Below, piece after piece: positions 1 to 9,524 of a DNA stretch of 64,000 bases. The stretch lies in contig NZ_CP154859.1 of NCBI RefSeq assembly GCF_039614725.1, positions 2,790,001 to 2,854,000 of the forward strand, in the 5' to 3' direction. The notes below the pieces were generated by a model, which worked only from the letters and a program-made list of their open reading frames with translations, did not search any database and was not told the origin of the DNA. This stretch comes from Thauera sp. JM12B12. Lineage in GTDB: Bacteria > Pseudomonadota > Gammaproteobacteria > Burkholderiales > Rhodocyclaceae. The position numbers and the translations under genes are program-made. Positions within the stretch are counted from its first letter, which is position 1. The number at the start of each line of letters is the position of its first letter.

Positions 1-390
1 CACCTCCCACAGGTGGCCGTCGGGATCCCTGAAGTAGCCGGCATATCCCCCCCAGAAGGTGTCGCGCGCCGGCTGCGGGATCTCCGCCCCCGCCACGCGC
101 GCCTGCGCCAGCACGGTCTCGACCGCCTCGCGACTGGCAACGTTGTGGCTGAGCAGGCACTCGGTCGAGCTCGCCGGACCGAGCGTCACGCCCGCATCGT
201 GGGCAAGGCTGCGGCGCGGGAACAGCGCGAGCTTCAAGCCCGGCTGCAGATCGAAGAAGACGACGGCGCCATGCTCGAACTCGGCGCCGACGATGCCCTT
301 CGTCGGCCAGCCGAGACCGTCGCGGTAGAAGACGAGCGCGCGCTCGAGACTATCGACGCCGAGGGTGATGCAGCTGATGCGAGACTTCAT
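1..390 (-). CDS. VOC (glyoxalase/bleomycin-resistance) family protein, 3' end cut by window
   Basis: Reading the minus strand from the ATG at 390 gives 130 codons without a stop, so the gene runs off the left edge. The protein starts MKSRISCITLGVDSLERALV and contains FYRDGLGWP near residue 22 and GYAGYFRDPDGHLWEV at the visible end. Those are the first and last beta-strand motifs of a vicinal-oxygen-chelate fold, the last carrying the usual metal-ligand Glu. VOC proteins include glyoxalases, dioxygenases and antibiotic-binding proteins, and the sequence does not tell which one this is. At most a few residues are missing at the C-terminus if it has the typical length of about 135. Confidence 0.85.
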   Translation of the reverse strand, partial: MKSRISCITLGVDSLERALVFYRDGLGWPTKGIVGAEFEHGAVVFFDLQPGLKLALFPRRSLAHDAGVTLGPASSTECLLSHNVASREAVETVLAQARVAGAEIPQPARDTFWGGYAGYFRDPDGHLWEV

Positions 391-541
391 GGGGACATTC
401 CTGGCTGCGGTCGAGTGGATGAAGGGCCGTGCGGAGCCGCAGGGGTCGGCCCACAGCGCTCACACCCACGGGCGACGCCGCTGACCGACCGCGCGCCGTG
501 GCGCACGGCTCCCCCCGGAGGCACGCATCGACCGATCGGGC

Positions 542-799
542 TCATCGGCACTGCAGCTGGCCCGACTGCACATGGACCACGCACTGCAGCCCGCCGCACT
601 GGCAGTTGTACAGCACCGATGCAAGGCCACGCTGGGCGCCGAGGTCGAGCCCCTGCGAACACACGCAGGCCTCGGGGGTGACGCGGGTGAGGGTCTGGGC
701 GACGGCCGGCGACGCGGCCGGACCGGCGGTCAGCAGCGCAGCGCCCGCAGCAATCGTGGCCAGGCCAGCCAGCGTCGCCAGCAGGGAACGGATCTTCAT
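542..799 (-). CDS. small Cys-rich exported protein of unknown function
   Basis: 85 residues. A basic start, a hydrophobic stretch (about residues 6-29) and an AVAQ site near 32-35 make a clear Sec signal peptide. The remaining 50 residues hold six cysteines (45, 47, 66, 68, 73, 84), two of them in CVC and CQC pairs, which suggests a disulphide-stapled periplasmic or secreted peptide. No family is recognised. It stands alone between the VOC gene and the DUF2157 gene, both also on the minus strand, with gaps of about 150 and 130 bases. It is supported by its start, signal peptide and codon use. Confidence 0.6.
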   Translation of the reverse strand: MKIRSLLATLAGLATIAAGAALLTAGPAASPAVAQTLTRVTPEACVCSQGLDLGAQRGLASVLYNCQCGGLQCVVHVQSGQLQCR

Positions 800-933
800 G
801 GAAGCCTCCAGGAGCGGCGTCGATCAGGAAAGGAGCCGCATCCGCCCGCCGACCGATGCGCATGCAAGCCCGCAGACCCCATGCACGATCAGCGCGCGCA
901 CGAGACCACACACGTTTCAATTCATAGCACGCC

Positions 934-3516
934 TCAGCGCACTGTCTCCCCGAGCCGTTGCAGATCGGCATCGCGCAGGTGGGTGAGCAAGGCCATGCCG
1001 TCGGCCGCCACGCGGAACTCCCCCCAGCGCGCGCCGGCCAGGCCGGCGGCCTGGCCCTCCTGGAAGAAGAATGCGTTCGGTCCCACGCTCGGTGCCCCAT
1101 CGCGCATGCGGATGCGCAATCCGATGGCGCCCGCCGGCGCCGGCAGGCTCTCGCCGACACCTGCCAGGCGCGCCCGCCCCTCTTCATCCACCTCCAGATA
1201 CGCGAAGCGTGGCGGCGGCGCCGCGCCGCCTTCCGTGCGACGTGGCAAGCCGTCGTCGGGCGCGAACCGCAGCGCCATGTAGTCGCCCTGCATCAGCGAG
1301 CGCGGATCGACCGGCGCAAGCTCGATCAGGACGATGCGCCCCGCGGCCAACACGCGCTCGAAATCGACCACCGCATGCGCGGTCACACCCACCACCAGCA
1401 GGAAGGCAGCCGCCGGCGAGGCCCGCAGCCAGGACGGCATCGGTGCCCGGGACGCCTGCGCCGCGCCACGGTCCGGCGCGCCCTCGAGCGCCGTTCCGAC
1501 GCCCACGCCCGCCGCTGCGGGCCACAAGCGCCGCAGCGCGAGCAGCACGAGGCCGCTGGCCGCCATCAGCCCGGACTTCATCAGCAGGCTGGTGTCGAGG
1601 CGGTAGTAGTGATCGCCGACATAGGCTACGGCGGCGATGAGCGCGAGCGCGGCGAAGCCGCGGTGGCCACCGCGAAAGCAGGCGAGGAAGAGACTGGCTG
1701 CCACCAGCAGCCCCGGCGCCGGCTGCGACAGCACGGCGAGCGCCACCGCCGCTGCAACCGCCAGCGCCCGCCGGCGCGACCCGGCCGCCGCCGTCAGCCG
1801 GGCCACCAACAGGGCGAAGAGCACTCCGGCAGCGATCGACAGCACGCCGACGCGCAGCACGAACACCCCGTCCGCCTCGCCGATGCCGCCACTCCACAGC
1901 ACGATACGCCATGCATCGCTGCCCTGCAGGCCGCGCGCCGCGCCGATGAAGCCCGGCAAGGCGAGCGCGGCGAGCGTGCCACCACGCACCAGCGCCGCGA
2001 TCAGCGCCCCCTGCCCCGTATCCGCCCAGCGCGAGCGCGTCATCCACAGTGCGGCCACCAACGCGGCCAGCGCAGCGGCGAGCACCTCCAGCCCCACACC
2101 CACACCGATCAGCGCAGCGCCATGGAGGGCCATGAGCAGCGCACACAGGCTGCGATGGAGCGGACTCGTCCGCGGCCAGGCCATCGCCGCCGCCGCCAAC
2201 AGCCCGGCGGCCGCCCACTGCCGCCCGGCGTCGAAGAAGGCGCTCCATCCGGCCCCGGTCGCCGACACCAGCAGCGCCTGTCCCGCGAGCGAAAAGGCGA
2301 GCGCCATCTGCGTTGTAAACAGGCGCTCGCGCCGGAACAGTGCGATGGCCACGCCACACAGCACCGCACCGGCGATCGCCCGCAGCAGTGCCCGCTCGCC
2401 CACGAGGGCGAGCGGCAGCATGAACGACGCCAGGATGAGCAGCGAGGCGACCCAGGCCGCGAGCGTCTGCAGCGCGCTCAGCCACCATGGGGATGGCGCG
2501 CCAAGGGCGTCCTCGATCTGGTCGCGCCCCGCGGTGGCCTCCGTGCTCGCCGCCTGCCGATGCAGGCGCGCCAGCCAGACCCCCGCGCCTGCCGAGGTCG
2601 CGATGACGAACAGCCCGACCAGGTTGAGGCTGAAGAAGCTCTCCACCCGCAGCGCCTTGATGACCCCGCCGGTGAGCACGGCAATGCCGCCATACACAGT
2701 CAGCGCAAGGATCGGCAGGTCGCGTCGCCAGCGGTGGTAGGCGAACGCCATCGCGCCCGCCACAACCGAAAAGCTCGCCGCCACGACGCGGAATTCGTGC
2801 TCCCACCAGCCGAGCACACCCCCTGCGCACAGCGGCGCCAGCACTCCGAGCGCAGCCAGGCGCTGCAGCCAGCGGCGCGGATTCGCCAGTAACCGGAGGC
2901 CGAGACCCTCGAAAACGACCAGCACGATCAGGTTGAACGCCGCGATCGCGAGCAGCGCCTGCGCATCGCCGAGCGCGTCGAAGAACCCCCACCACACCGA
3001 CTGCGAGAACGCCCTCACCAGCGCCAGGTTTGCGAGCACCAGCCACAGCGCCCAGCTCGCCGCCGACCGCGCCGCGAGCGCGAACGGCGTCATCAGCGCC
3101 GCCCAGGCGGCAAACAGCTGCCACATGTCGGCGCCGGTCTGGTAGGTCTGCCCGACCAGCGCCAGCACCGCGCCGGTCGCCACGCTGGCTCCGAACAACG
3201 CCGCCCGCCAGCCTGCGCCGCGCCCAGCCGCCGCCCACATCGCCGCCGCGCAACAGGCGGCGAGCGCACCCAGCGCCAGGCCAAGCCGCGCGAAGCGATG
3301 CAGCGCATCCCAGTTGTAGGCGAGGAAGAACACCAGGGCGGCGGTGAGCAGCAGCGCGCCGCCAAACGCGAGCACGCGCTCGAGCAGGTCGCGCCACTCG
3401 GACACCGTAGGCTGCAGCGCACCGGCGTCACGCGCGCGCGCAAGTTCGCCGGCAGTCAGCCGGCCCGACTCTGCCCGTTGCAGCAGCAGCCCACGCTGCT
3501 CGGAAGTCAAGTTCAT
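934..3516 (-). CDS. DUF2157 / DUF4401 / GDYXXLXY fusion membrane protein
   Basis: 860 residues from the ATG at 3516 (MNLTSEQRGLLL). An in-frame ATG at 3591 would add 25 unlikely residues. The N-terminal ~60 residues are soluble and are followed by more than 20 hydrophobic segments. The DUF2157 signature region (VFFLAYNWDALHRFARLGLA, then VGQTYQTGADMW) comes first, and a DUF4401-like membrane domain follows. The last ~170 residues form a GDYXXLXY domain (MQGDYMALRF) preceded by one membrane anchor. These three domains are often separate neighbouring genes, and here they are one chain. Function is unknown; it is an inner-membrane protein. Confidence 0.8.
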   Translation of the reverse strand: MNLTSEQRGLLLQRAESGRLTAGELARARDAGALQPTVSEWRDLLERVLAFGGALLLTAALVFFLAYNWDALHRFARLGLALGALAACCAAAMWAAAGRGAGWRAALFGASVATGAVLALVGQTYQTGADMWQLFAAWAALMTPFALAARSAASWALWLVLANLALVRAFSQSVWWGFFDALGDAQALLAIAAFNLIVLVVFEGLGLRLLANPRRWLQRLAALGVLAPLCAGGVLGWWEHEFRVVAASFSVVAGAMAFAYHRWRRDLPILALTVYGGIAVLTGGVIKALRVESFFSLNLVGLFVIATSAGAGVWLARLHRQAASTEATAGRDQIEDALGAPSPWWLSALQTLAAWVASLLILASFMLPLALVGERALLRAIAGAVLCGVAIALFRRERLFTTQMALAFSLAGQALLVSATGAGWSAFFDAGRQWAAAGLLAAAAMAWPRTSPLHRSLCALLMALHGAALIGVGVGLEVLAAALAALVAALWMTRSRWADTGQGALIAALVRGGTLAALALPGFIGAARGLQGSDAWRIVLWSGGIGEADGVFVLRVGVLSIAAGVLFALLVARLTAAAGSRRRALAVAAAVALAVLSQPAPGLLVAASLFLACFRGGHRGFAALALIAAVAYVGDHYYRLDTSLLMKSGLMAASGLVLLALRRLWPAAAGVGVGTALEGAPDRGAAQASRAPMPSWLRASPAAAFLLVVGVTAHAVVDFERVLAAGRIVLIELAPVDPRSLMQGDYMALRFAPDDGLPRRTEGGAAPPPRFAYLEVDEEGRARLAGVGESLPAPAGAIGLRIRMRDGAPSVGPNAFFFQEGQAAGLAGARWGEFRVAADGMALLTHLRDADLQRLGETVR

Positions 3517-3636
3517 GCGCGCATCTGGAAATGCCAGAGAGGTTGTGCAGGGTATCAGCAAGACCGCCGGCAGCGCCGCCACAGGCAGCACGCACTATGC
3601 TTGGAGCGTGATGGATTGCCGCACGCAGGCCTCCCG

Positions 3637-4467
3637 ATGTCCGACCGCACCCTGGAATCCGCCCCGGAGCCCGACTCCCGCCGCGGCCCGCACACCGCGC
3701 CCGACGACGGCCCGGTGGTCGCAAGCTTCCGCTTCTACGAGGAGCTCAACGACTTCCTCTCGCCGCAGCGGCGCGGGCATGCCTTCGAAGCGCGCTGCGC
3801 ACGCGTTGCTACCGTCAAGCACATGGTCGAGGCCCTCGGCGTGCCGCACACCGAGGTCGAGCTTGTGCTGGTGAATGGCGAGTCGGTCGGCTTCGGGCGC
3901 CTCCTGTGCAACGGCGACCGGGTGTCGGTCTATCCGCGTTTCGAGACCTTCGACGTCACGCCGCTGCTGCGCGTGCGCGACGCGCCGCTGCGCGTCACCC
4001 GCTTCATCGCCGATGCCCACCTCGGCGGCCTCGCCCGCCTGCTGCGCCTGACCGGTTTCGATACGCTGTACGACAATCACTACGAGGACGCCGAAGTCGT
4101 GGCCATCGCCGAGCGCGAGGGCCGCATCGTGCTCACCCGCGACCGCGAACTGCTCAAGCGCCGCGAACTCACCCACGGCTGCTTCGTCCATGCCCCCCGC
4201 CCCGAGCATCAGGCTGCAGAAGTGCTCACCCGCCTCGACCTTGCGCGCAGCGCGAAACCGTTCTACCTGTGCCTTGCGTGCAACGCACCGCTGCACGCCA
4301 TCGACAAGGCGGCGGTCAGCAGTCGCCTGCCGCCGGACGTACGCGCGCGGCACACCCGGTTCGCCACCTGCGACCATTGCGGGCGCGTGTTCTGGGAGGG
4401 TTCGCACTGGCGACGGATGCGCAGCGTGGCGGACCGGCTGTTGGCGCATGCATCGCCACGCGACTGA
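3637..4467 (+). CDS. Mut7-C RNase-domain protein with N-terminal ubiquitin-like fold
   Basis: 276 residues starting MSDRTLESAP at 3637; the longer frame upstream is antisense to the neighbouring gene. Residues 27-105 look like the Mut7-C ubiquitin-like domain (FRFYEELNDF, VNGESVGFGRLL, GDRVSVYP). Residues 118-265 match the Mut7-C/PIN-like nuclease fold, with acidic residues D126 (FIADAHLGGLARLLRL) and D169 (VLTRDRELL). The end has a four-Cys zinc ribbon: C212, C215, C245, C248. Family knowledge predicts a metal-dependent RNase, but the RNA target is unknown. It is a single-gene unit convergent with the next gene. Confidence 0.8.
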   Translation: MSDRTLESAPEPDSRRGPHTAPDDGPVVASFRFYEELNDFLSPQRRGHAFEARCARVATVKHMVEALGVPHTEVELVLVNGESVGFGRLLCNGDRVSVYPRFETFDVTPLLRVRDAPLRVTRFIADAHLGGLARLLRLTGFDTLYDNHYEDAEVVAIAEREGRIVLTRDRELLKRRELTHGCFVHAPRPEHQAAEVLTRLDLARSAKPFYLCLACNAPLHAIDKAAVSSRLPPDVRARHTRFATCDHCGRVFWEGSHWRRMRSVADRLLAHASPRD

Positions 4468-4519
4468 GGGGCCACGTGGCGCAGGCCAATGCCAGCCGCA
4501 GCCCCGCCGGCCACTCCGC

Positions 4520-5017
4520 TCACGCCTCCGCCCGCGCCAGTGCCCGCGACAGCGCCCGCAGTACGAGCACGCCGAAGCCGATCAGCAAGCCCCACTTGAG
4601 CGCCGAGCAGGTCGTCGATGCGAGGTAGGTGGCCGGCGTGTCGAAGCGCGGCACCGCGGTCAGCCACCAGTGGAAGCCATTCTCGGCGGCGTCGAACGCG
4701 GCCGCCAGCGGCAGGCACAGGCGCGCGCACGCCTGCGTCCAGGGAGCAAGCACGGCGAACGCGGCGGTGCGCGTCGCAAGCAGCCAGCCAAACGCGCCAT
4801 AGGCGAGCAAGGTCACCATATCGACCGGCAAGTGGCCACGGTAACGCGCCAGGTCGGCCTCCGACCACAGGTGGATGATCCCGCCGAAGGTTTGCGGGTG
4901 CCAGGCGAACTGCAGCGCAACCACCCCCGGGCGCAGCGGCCAGAGATAGATGGACACGCCGACGAACAAGGCCGCCGCCAGCACGCCGCTCACCCAAACC
5001 GGCCACACCGCCCGCAT
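4520..5017 (-). CDS. hypothetical integral membrane protein
   Basis: 165 residues from the ATG at 5017, chosen because GGGAGGACGAGG lies just upstream; an ATG at 5059 in the same frame has no such site. Four hydrophobic segments can be seen (roughly residues 5-25, 60-80, 85-105, 135-155), with acidic or aromatic linkers such as WHPQTFGGIIHLW. No family is recognised. It is convergent with the Mut7-C gene (52-base gap) and lies downstream of the DUF2784 gene on the same strand. Confidence 0.6.
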   Translation of the reverse strand: MRAVWPVWVSGVLAAALFVGVSIYLWPLRPGVVALQFAWHPQTFGGIIHLWSEADLARYRGHLPVDMVTLLAYGAFGWLLATRTAAFAVLAPWTQACARLCLPLAAAFDAAENGFHWWLTAVPRFDTPATYLASTTCSALKWGLLIGFGVLVLRALSRALARAEA

Positions 5018-5145
5018 CCCTCGTCCTCCCGATTCCTGCGCCGCCAGCCGCAGGCACATTCCTGACCGCGGCGAGACGAATGGCGCCCGGCATTCATGCT
5101 ACTCCCGATGCCATCGGCCCGGTCGGAAGCACGGCTTCCCGCGGC

Positions 5146-5511
5146 TCAGGGTCGCCGGCGCCGCCTCCACACCCACCCGTAGGCGAGCACGTTCACCACG
5201 AGCACGATCCCGGCAAGCACATACTGGATCTCCTGCGTCAGGCCGGCGGGGTAGATCACCGGCAGCAGGTAATGCTCGATGAAGCCGCCATCGTATCCCG
5301 CCTCCCCGGCTGCGCGGCGCAGGCTGTTCTCCAGCGGCGTCAGCGGGCACAGACCGCCGCTGAGCTCGATGTACACGCCCCAGGCGGCGGCCGGCAGATG
5401 CAGCCAGGGCGCCCGCCGCCAGCGCAGCGCGAGCAGGCCGCCGAGCAGCACGAACACGATGAAGGCCAGATGCAGCAGCAGCACGGCGTCGGCGGCGATG
5501 CGATGGAGCAT
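5146..5511 (-). CDS. DUF2784 family membrane protein
   Basis: 121 residues with four membrane segments. It begins MLHRIAADAVLLLHLAFIVF and has the characteristic WGVYIELSGGLCPLTPLENSL stretch near residues 44-64, then GGFIEHYLLPVIYP, which identifies DUF2784. The C-terminus is a basic tail (WVWRRRRRP). It is an inner-membrane protein with no known biochemical role. It sits just downstream of purM on the same strand with a 108-base gap, so co-transcription is possible but not shown. Confidence 0.8.
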   Translation of the reverse strand: MLHRIAADAVLLLHLAFIVFVLLGGLLALRWRRAPWLHLPAAAWGVYIELSGGLCPLTPLENSLRRAAGEAGYDGGFIEHYLLPVIYPAGLTQEIQYVLAGIVLVVNVLAYGWVWRRRRRP

Positions 5512-5619
5512 GTGCGCGCCTCCATGAACGAAAAACCCGGCGCGCGGCCGGGTCGGGGTGCGAGAGCGGGTGCAGGACGGCGCTCATCCCGGCGCGCGCG
5601 GCGCACCCGCGCAGCAGGC

Positions 5620-6687
5620 TCAGCCGACGATGGTCTGCGCCTCGCCCTCGCGACGGCTGTCGATGCGGCCGATGCGATACACCGTCTCGCCCGCGGCTTC
5701 GAGCTTCGCCACCACCGCCTCCGCGTCGGCCGCGGCCACCACCACCGCCATGCCGATCCCGCAGTTGAACACGCGGTACATCTCCTGCATGTCGACCTTG
5801 CCTTCCTGCTGCAGCCACTGGAACAGCGGCGGCAGCGTCCAGCTCGCGGCATCGATGCGCGCGGTGAGTTCGTCGCGCAGGATGCGCGGCACGTTCTCGG
5901 TGATGCCGCCACCGGTGATGTGGGCCATGCCCTTCACCACGCCCGGCATCGCCTGCATCACCGCCAGCAAGGGCTTGACGTAGATGCGGGTGGGCTCCAT
6001 GACCACGTCGCGGAACGGACGGCCGTGGAAGGGCGCGTCCATGTCGGCGCCGGCGCGCTCGATGATCTTGCGGATCAGCGAGTAGCCGTTGGAGTGCGCG
6101 CCGCTCGAGGCCAGGCCGAGCACCACGTCGCCGGGGACGATCTTGCTGCCGTCGATGATGTCGGCCTTCTCCACCGCACCGACGGCAAAGCCGGCGAGGT
6201 CGTATTCGCCCGCCGGGTACATGCCGGGCATCTCGGCTGTCTCGCCGCCGATCAGCGCGCAGCCGGCGAGCTCGCAGCCGCGCGCAATGCCGCTGACCAC
6301 GTCGGCCGCCGCATCCACCTCGAGCTTGCCGCAGGCGAAGTAATCGAGGAAGAACAGCGGCTCGGCACCCTGCACCAGGATGTCGTTGACGCTCATCGCC
6401 ACCAGGTCCTGGCCGACGGTGTCGTGCTTGTTGAGCTGGAAGGCGAGCTTGAGCTTGGTGCCGACGCCGTCGGTGCCGGACACCAGCACCGGCTCCTTGT
6501 ACTTTTTCGACAGCTCGAACAGCGCGCCGAAGCCGCCGATGCCACCCAGCACCTCGGGGCGCATGGTGCGCTTGGCGAGCGGCTTGATGCGGTCGACCAG
6601 GGCGTCGCCGGCGTCGATGTCGACGCCTGCGTCGCGGTAGGAGAGCGGGGTCTGGGGGTCAAGGGGGGCGGGATGATGGTCGCTCAA
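5620..6687 (-). CDS. purM: phosphoribosylformylglycinamidine cyclo-ligase (AIR synthetase)
   Basis: 355 residues. PurM closes FGAM to aminoimidazole ribotide with ATP, a purine biosynthesis step in the cytoplasm. Visible signatures are [12 protein letters not shown] at the N-terminus, [15 protein letters not shown] (ATP site), [15 protein letters not shown] and [15 protein letters not shown]. No ATG precedes SYRDAG at a sensible distance. The TTG at 6687 with AGAGGAAC about 7 bases upstream gives the normal family length, so a TTG start is proposed. It is divergent from the perM-like gene. Confidence 0.95.
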   Translation of the reverse strand: MSDHHPAPLDPQTPLSYRDAGVDIDAGDALVDRIKPLAKRTMRPEVLGGIGGFGALFELSKKYKEPVLVSGTDGVGTKLKLAFQLNKHDTVGQDLVAMSVNDILVQGAEPLFFLDYFACGKLEVDAAADVVSGIARGCELAGCALIGGETAEMPGMYPAGEYDLAGFAVGAVEKADIIDGSKIVPGDVVLGLASSGAHSNGYSLIRKIIERAGADMDAPFHGRPFRDVVMEPTRIYVKPLLAVMQAMPGVVKGMAHITGGGITENVPRILRDELTARIDAASWTLPPLFQWLQQEGKVDMQEMYRVFNCGIGMAVVVAAADAEAVVAKLEAAGETVYRIGRIDSRREGEAQTIVG

Positions 6688-6781
6688 GATCGTTCCTCTG
6701 GGCTCGCTGGATACAGGACTGAGTACTGCGTTGGATGCTGGACGCTGCACTCGACGGCGGCCGCCGCGCGACCGAACGCGC

Positions 6782-6810
6782 TTGAGGCCGCAACGCCAAG
6801 TGGCTACATT
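6782..6810 (+). promoter_or_regulatory. candidate sigma-70 promoter of the perM-like gene
   Basis: TTGAGG at 6782-6787 and TACATT at 6805-6810 are separated by exactly 17 bases, in the divergent gap between purM and the AI-2E transporter gene, about 50 bases before its ATG. Inferred from sequence only. Confidence 0.35.
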
Positions 6811-6862
6811 TACGGGTTTCGCGGGCGCCAAGCCCCGCGCCAAGTCCGCGATTTTACTTGAA

Positions 6863-7963
6863 ATGACCGCTCCCCGCGCCCACCGCCTGCAAACCGTCGC
6901 CTGGACCACGGCCGGCCTCGCCTTTGCGGTGCTGTTCTGGCTGCTCGGGCCGATCCTCACCCCCTTCGTGATCGCCGCGGTGTTCGCCTACATCTGCGAC
7001 CCGGCGGTCAACTGGATGGTGGCGCGGCGGGTACCACGCCCGCTCGCCGTGCTGCTGGTGATCATCGCACTCGGCCTCGCCCTGGTCGCGCTGGCGCTGA
7101 TCCTGGTACCGATGGTGTATCGCGAGGGCGTGCTGCTGGTGCGCCGACTGCCCGACCTGGTCGAGATGTTCAACGCACAGGTGTCGCCGCTGCTGATGGC
7201 GCGACTGGGCATCGACCTGCAACTGGACGCCGCGCAGTTCCGCCAGCTCATCGCGGAGAACTGGACCAGCGCGCAGGACATCGTGCCGATCGTGCTCGGC
7301 CACCTCAAGGCCGGGGGCATGGCGTTGCTCGGTCTCGTCGCCAACCTGTTCCTGATTCCGCTGGTGATGTTCTACCTGCTGCAGGAGTGGCCACGCATCC
7401 TCGACGAACTCCAGCGCATCGTGCCGCGCCCGTGGCTGGAGCGGACCATGCGCATCATCGGCGACATCGACTCGGTGATGTCCGAGTTCCTGCGCGGCCA
7501 GCTCTCGGTGATGCTGATCCTGGCGGTGTTCTACAGCCTCGGGCTGTGGTTCGCCGGGCTGAACTTCGCGCTGCCGGTGGGCGTGCTTACCGGCCTGCTC
7601 GTATTCATCCCCTACGTCGGCTTCGGTGGCGGACTGATCCTCGCCATCCTCGCCGCGCTGCTGCAGGCGGAGGGCTGGCCGCCGCTGGTGGGCGTGGCGG
7701 TGGTGTATGGGCTCGGCCAGCTGGTCGAGAGCTTCCTGCTCACCCCCTACCTGGTCGGCGAGCGCATCGGCCTCCATCCGCTCGCGGTGATCTTCGCGCT
7801 GATGGCCTTCGGCCAGTTGTTCGGCTTCGTCGGCGTGCTGGTGGCGCTGCCGGTGAGCGCCGCCCTGCTCGTCGGCCTGCGCGAAATGCGCGGTGCCTGG
7901 CTCGCCAGCCCGGTGTATCTCGGCAAGGACGGGCACGCCGCCGCGGATGACGTGAAGCAATGA
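6863..7963 (+). CDS. AI-2E family transporter (PerM/YdiK-like)
   Basis: 366 residues from the ATG at 6863 ([10 protein letters not shown]). About seven or eight membrane helices are arranged as in the AI-2E exporter family: an N-terminal pair ([20 protein letters not shown]), a long soluble middle (residues ~90-190), then clustered helices with [10 protein letters not shown] and [20 protein letters not shown], the family's conserved motifs. Members include the quorum-signal exporter TqsA and Na+/H+ antiporters, and the substrate here cannot be told. It overlaps hda by four bases (ATGA), so the two are translationally coupled, an arrangement common in betaproteobacteria. Confidence 0.88.
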   Translation: MTAPRAHRLQTVAWTTAGLAFAVLFWLLGPILTPFVIAAVFAYICDPAVNWMVARRVPRPLAVLLVIIALGLALVALALILVPMVYREGVLLVRRLPDLVEMFNAQVSPLLMARLGIDLQLDAAQFRQLIAENWTSAQDIVPIVLGHLKAGGMALLGLVANLFLIPLVMFYLLQEWPRILDELQRIVPRPWLERTMRIIGDIDSVMSEFLRGQLSVMLILAVFYSLGLWFAGLNFALPVGVLTGLLVFIPYVGFGGGLILAILAALLQAEGWPPLVGVAVVYGLGQLVESFLLTPYLVGERIGLHPLAVIFALMAFGQLFGFVGVLVALPVSAALLVGLREMRGAWLASPVYLGKDGHAAADDVKQ

Positions 7964-8652
7964 AGCAGCTCGTCCTCGACATCCGCCCCGACGCACCGCC
8001 GACGCTGGAGAACTTCGTCGCCGGCGCCAACGCCGAGCTCGTCGCCATCGTGTCGCTGCTCGCCGCGCCGGCCACGGCCGCGCAGCTGCCCACCCGCCAC
8101 CTCTACCTGTGGGGCGGCGCCGGCAGCGGCCGCAGCCACCTGCTGCGCGCGGCCGCCACCATGGCGCGCGCCGCCGGACGGCCTGCGCACCTGCTCGCCG
8201 CCGCGGACATCGACGACGGCCTGCCCGAGACCGCCGACGCCCTGCTCGCAATCGACGACGTCGACCAGCTCGGCGCCGAGGCCCAGATCGCGCTCTTCAA
8301 TGCCTTCAACCGTTCCCGCATCAACGGCCAGTCGCTGCTGCTGTCGGGGCCTGCCGCGCCGCTCGCGCTGCAGCTGCGCGAGGACCTGCGCACGCGCATC
8401 GGCCAGAGCCTGATCTACGAGGTGCAGGCGCTCGACGACGCCTCGCGCGCCGCCATCCTCGCCACCCTGGCCGAGCGTCGCGGGCTGCGCCTGGCCGATG
8501 AGGTGGTCGATTTCCTCCTGCGCCATGGCCGCCGCGAGCTCTCCAGCCTGCTCGCCGTGCTCGACGCGCTCGACGCCGCCTCGCTCGAACACAAGCGCCC
8601 GATCACCCTGCCGCTGCTGCGCGAGATGATCCAGCGCGGGCTGGAAATCTGA
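7960..8652 (+). CDS. hda: DnaA regulatory inactivator Hda
   Basis: 230 residues, a short AAA+ protein homologous to DnaA domain III. With the beta clamp it promotes hydrolysis of DnaA-bound ATP and so limits re-initiation of replication. The N-terminal [11 protein letters not shown] is the likely clamp-binding peptide (QLxLD-like). A Walker A-like GGAGSGRSHLL has Arg in place of Lys, as is usual in Hda, and LLAIDDVDQL is the Walker B region. The length fits the family. It overlaps the preceding transporter gene by four bases. Confidence 0.93.
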   Translation: MKQLVLDIRPDAPPTLENFVAGANAELVAIVSLLAAPATAAQLPTRHLYLWGGAGSGRSHLLRAAATMARAAGRPAHLLAAADIDDGLPETADALLAIDDVDQLGAEAQIALFNAFNRSRINGQSLLLSGPAAPLALQLREDLRTRIGQSLIYEVQALDDASRAAILATLAERRGLRLADEVVDFLLRHGRRELSSLLAVLDALDAASLEHKRPITLPLLREMIQRGLEI

Positions 8653-8721
8653 ACTGCCGGAGCGGGCGCCGGCGCGTGCCGGCCCCGTCCCGATATCCCG
8701 ACTCAACCCGGAGCCACAACC

Positions 8722-9384
8722 GTGAACCTCGTCCTCTTCGACCTCGACAACACCCTCCTCGCCGGTGACTCCGACTTCGCCTGGGCACAATTCCTCATCG
8801 GCAAGGGCGTGCTCGACCGCGAGGTGCAGGAATCGAAGAACGTCCAGTTCTACGAGCAGTACAAGGCGGGCACGCTCGACATCTTCGAGTTCCTCGACTT
8901 CCAGCTCGCCCCGCTCGCCCGCCACCCGCGCGCGCAGCTCGACGCCTGGCACGAGGAGTTCATGGACCTGTCGGTGCGGCCGATGATCACCGCCAAGTCC
9001 CGGGCGCTGGTGCAGCAGCACCTCGACAGCGGCGCGCTGGTCGCCGTGGTCACCGCCACCAACGCCTTCGTGACCGGCCCGATCGTGCGCGAGTTCGGCA
9101 TCCCGCACCTGGTCGCCACCATCCCGGCGCAGGAAGGCGGCGCCTTCACCGGCAAGCCGCGCGGCATGCCGGCCTTCAAGGCGGGCAAGATCGAGCGCGT
9201 GGACAACTGGCTGGAATCACTCGGCCTGCACCTGGGCAGCTTCGCGCGCAGCTGGTTCTACAGCGACTCGCACAACGACCTGCCGCTGATGGGCCGCGTC
9301 ACCGACCCGATCGCGGTCGACCCGGACGACACCCTTCGCGCCCACGCCCAGGCAGAGGGCTGGCCGGTCATCTCGCTGCGCTGA
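8722..9384 (+). CDS. HAD-IB family hydrolase (SerB-like phosphatase)
   Basis: 220 residues with a GTG start at 8722 preceded by CCCGGAGCC. The N-terminal VLFDLDNTLL carries the nucleophile Asp7 and Asp9 of HAD phosphatases. Motif II is VVTATNAFVTG and motif III/IV is WFYSDSHNDLPLM. The helical cap type and length place it in HAD subfamily IB with phosphoserine-phosphatase-like enzymes, but the exact substrate is not evident. It lies 69 bases after hda, and the unit continues with pcnB, an order seen in related betaproteobacteria. Confidence 0.88.
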   Translation: MNLVLFDLDNTLLAGDSDFAWAQFLIGKGVLDREVQESKNVQFYEQYKAGTLDIFEFLDFQLAPLARHPRAQLDAWHEEFMDLSVRPMITAKSRALVQQHLDSGALVAVVTATNAFVTGPIVREFGIPHLVATIPAQEGGAFTGKPRGMPAFKAGKIERVDNWLESLGLHLGSFARSWFYSDSHNDLPLMGRVTDPIAVDPDDTLRAHAQAEGWPVISLR

Positions 9385-9524
9385 CCCCGGCAGGCGGTGC
9401 TCGGGCGCGCGCGCTCGAGCCTTGCGCCGTGCTCGATCGCCCGCGTGAAAGCCGTCCCCGCACCGCGCCCGGGCGAACGCATCGGTTATCATTGCGCACT
9501 TATGCAAGCACGACTCCTCTCCCG

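Noticed and set aside
13..681. 222-codon plus-strand frame at the left edge
   Set aside because: It is antisense to the truncated VOC gene, whose fold motifs are evident on the minus strand.
5080..6861. 593-codon plus-strand frame opposite purM and the DUF2784 gene
   Set aside because: It is antisense to purM and has no family features.
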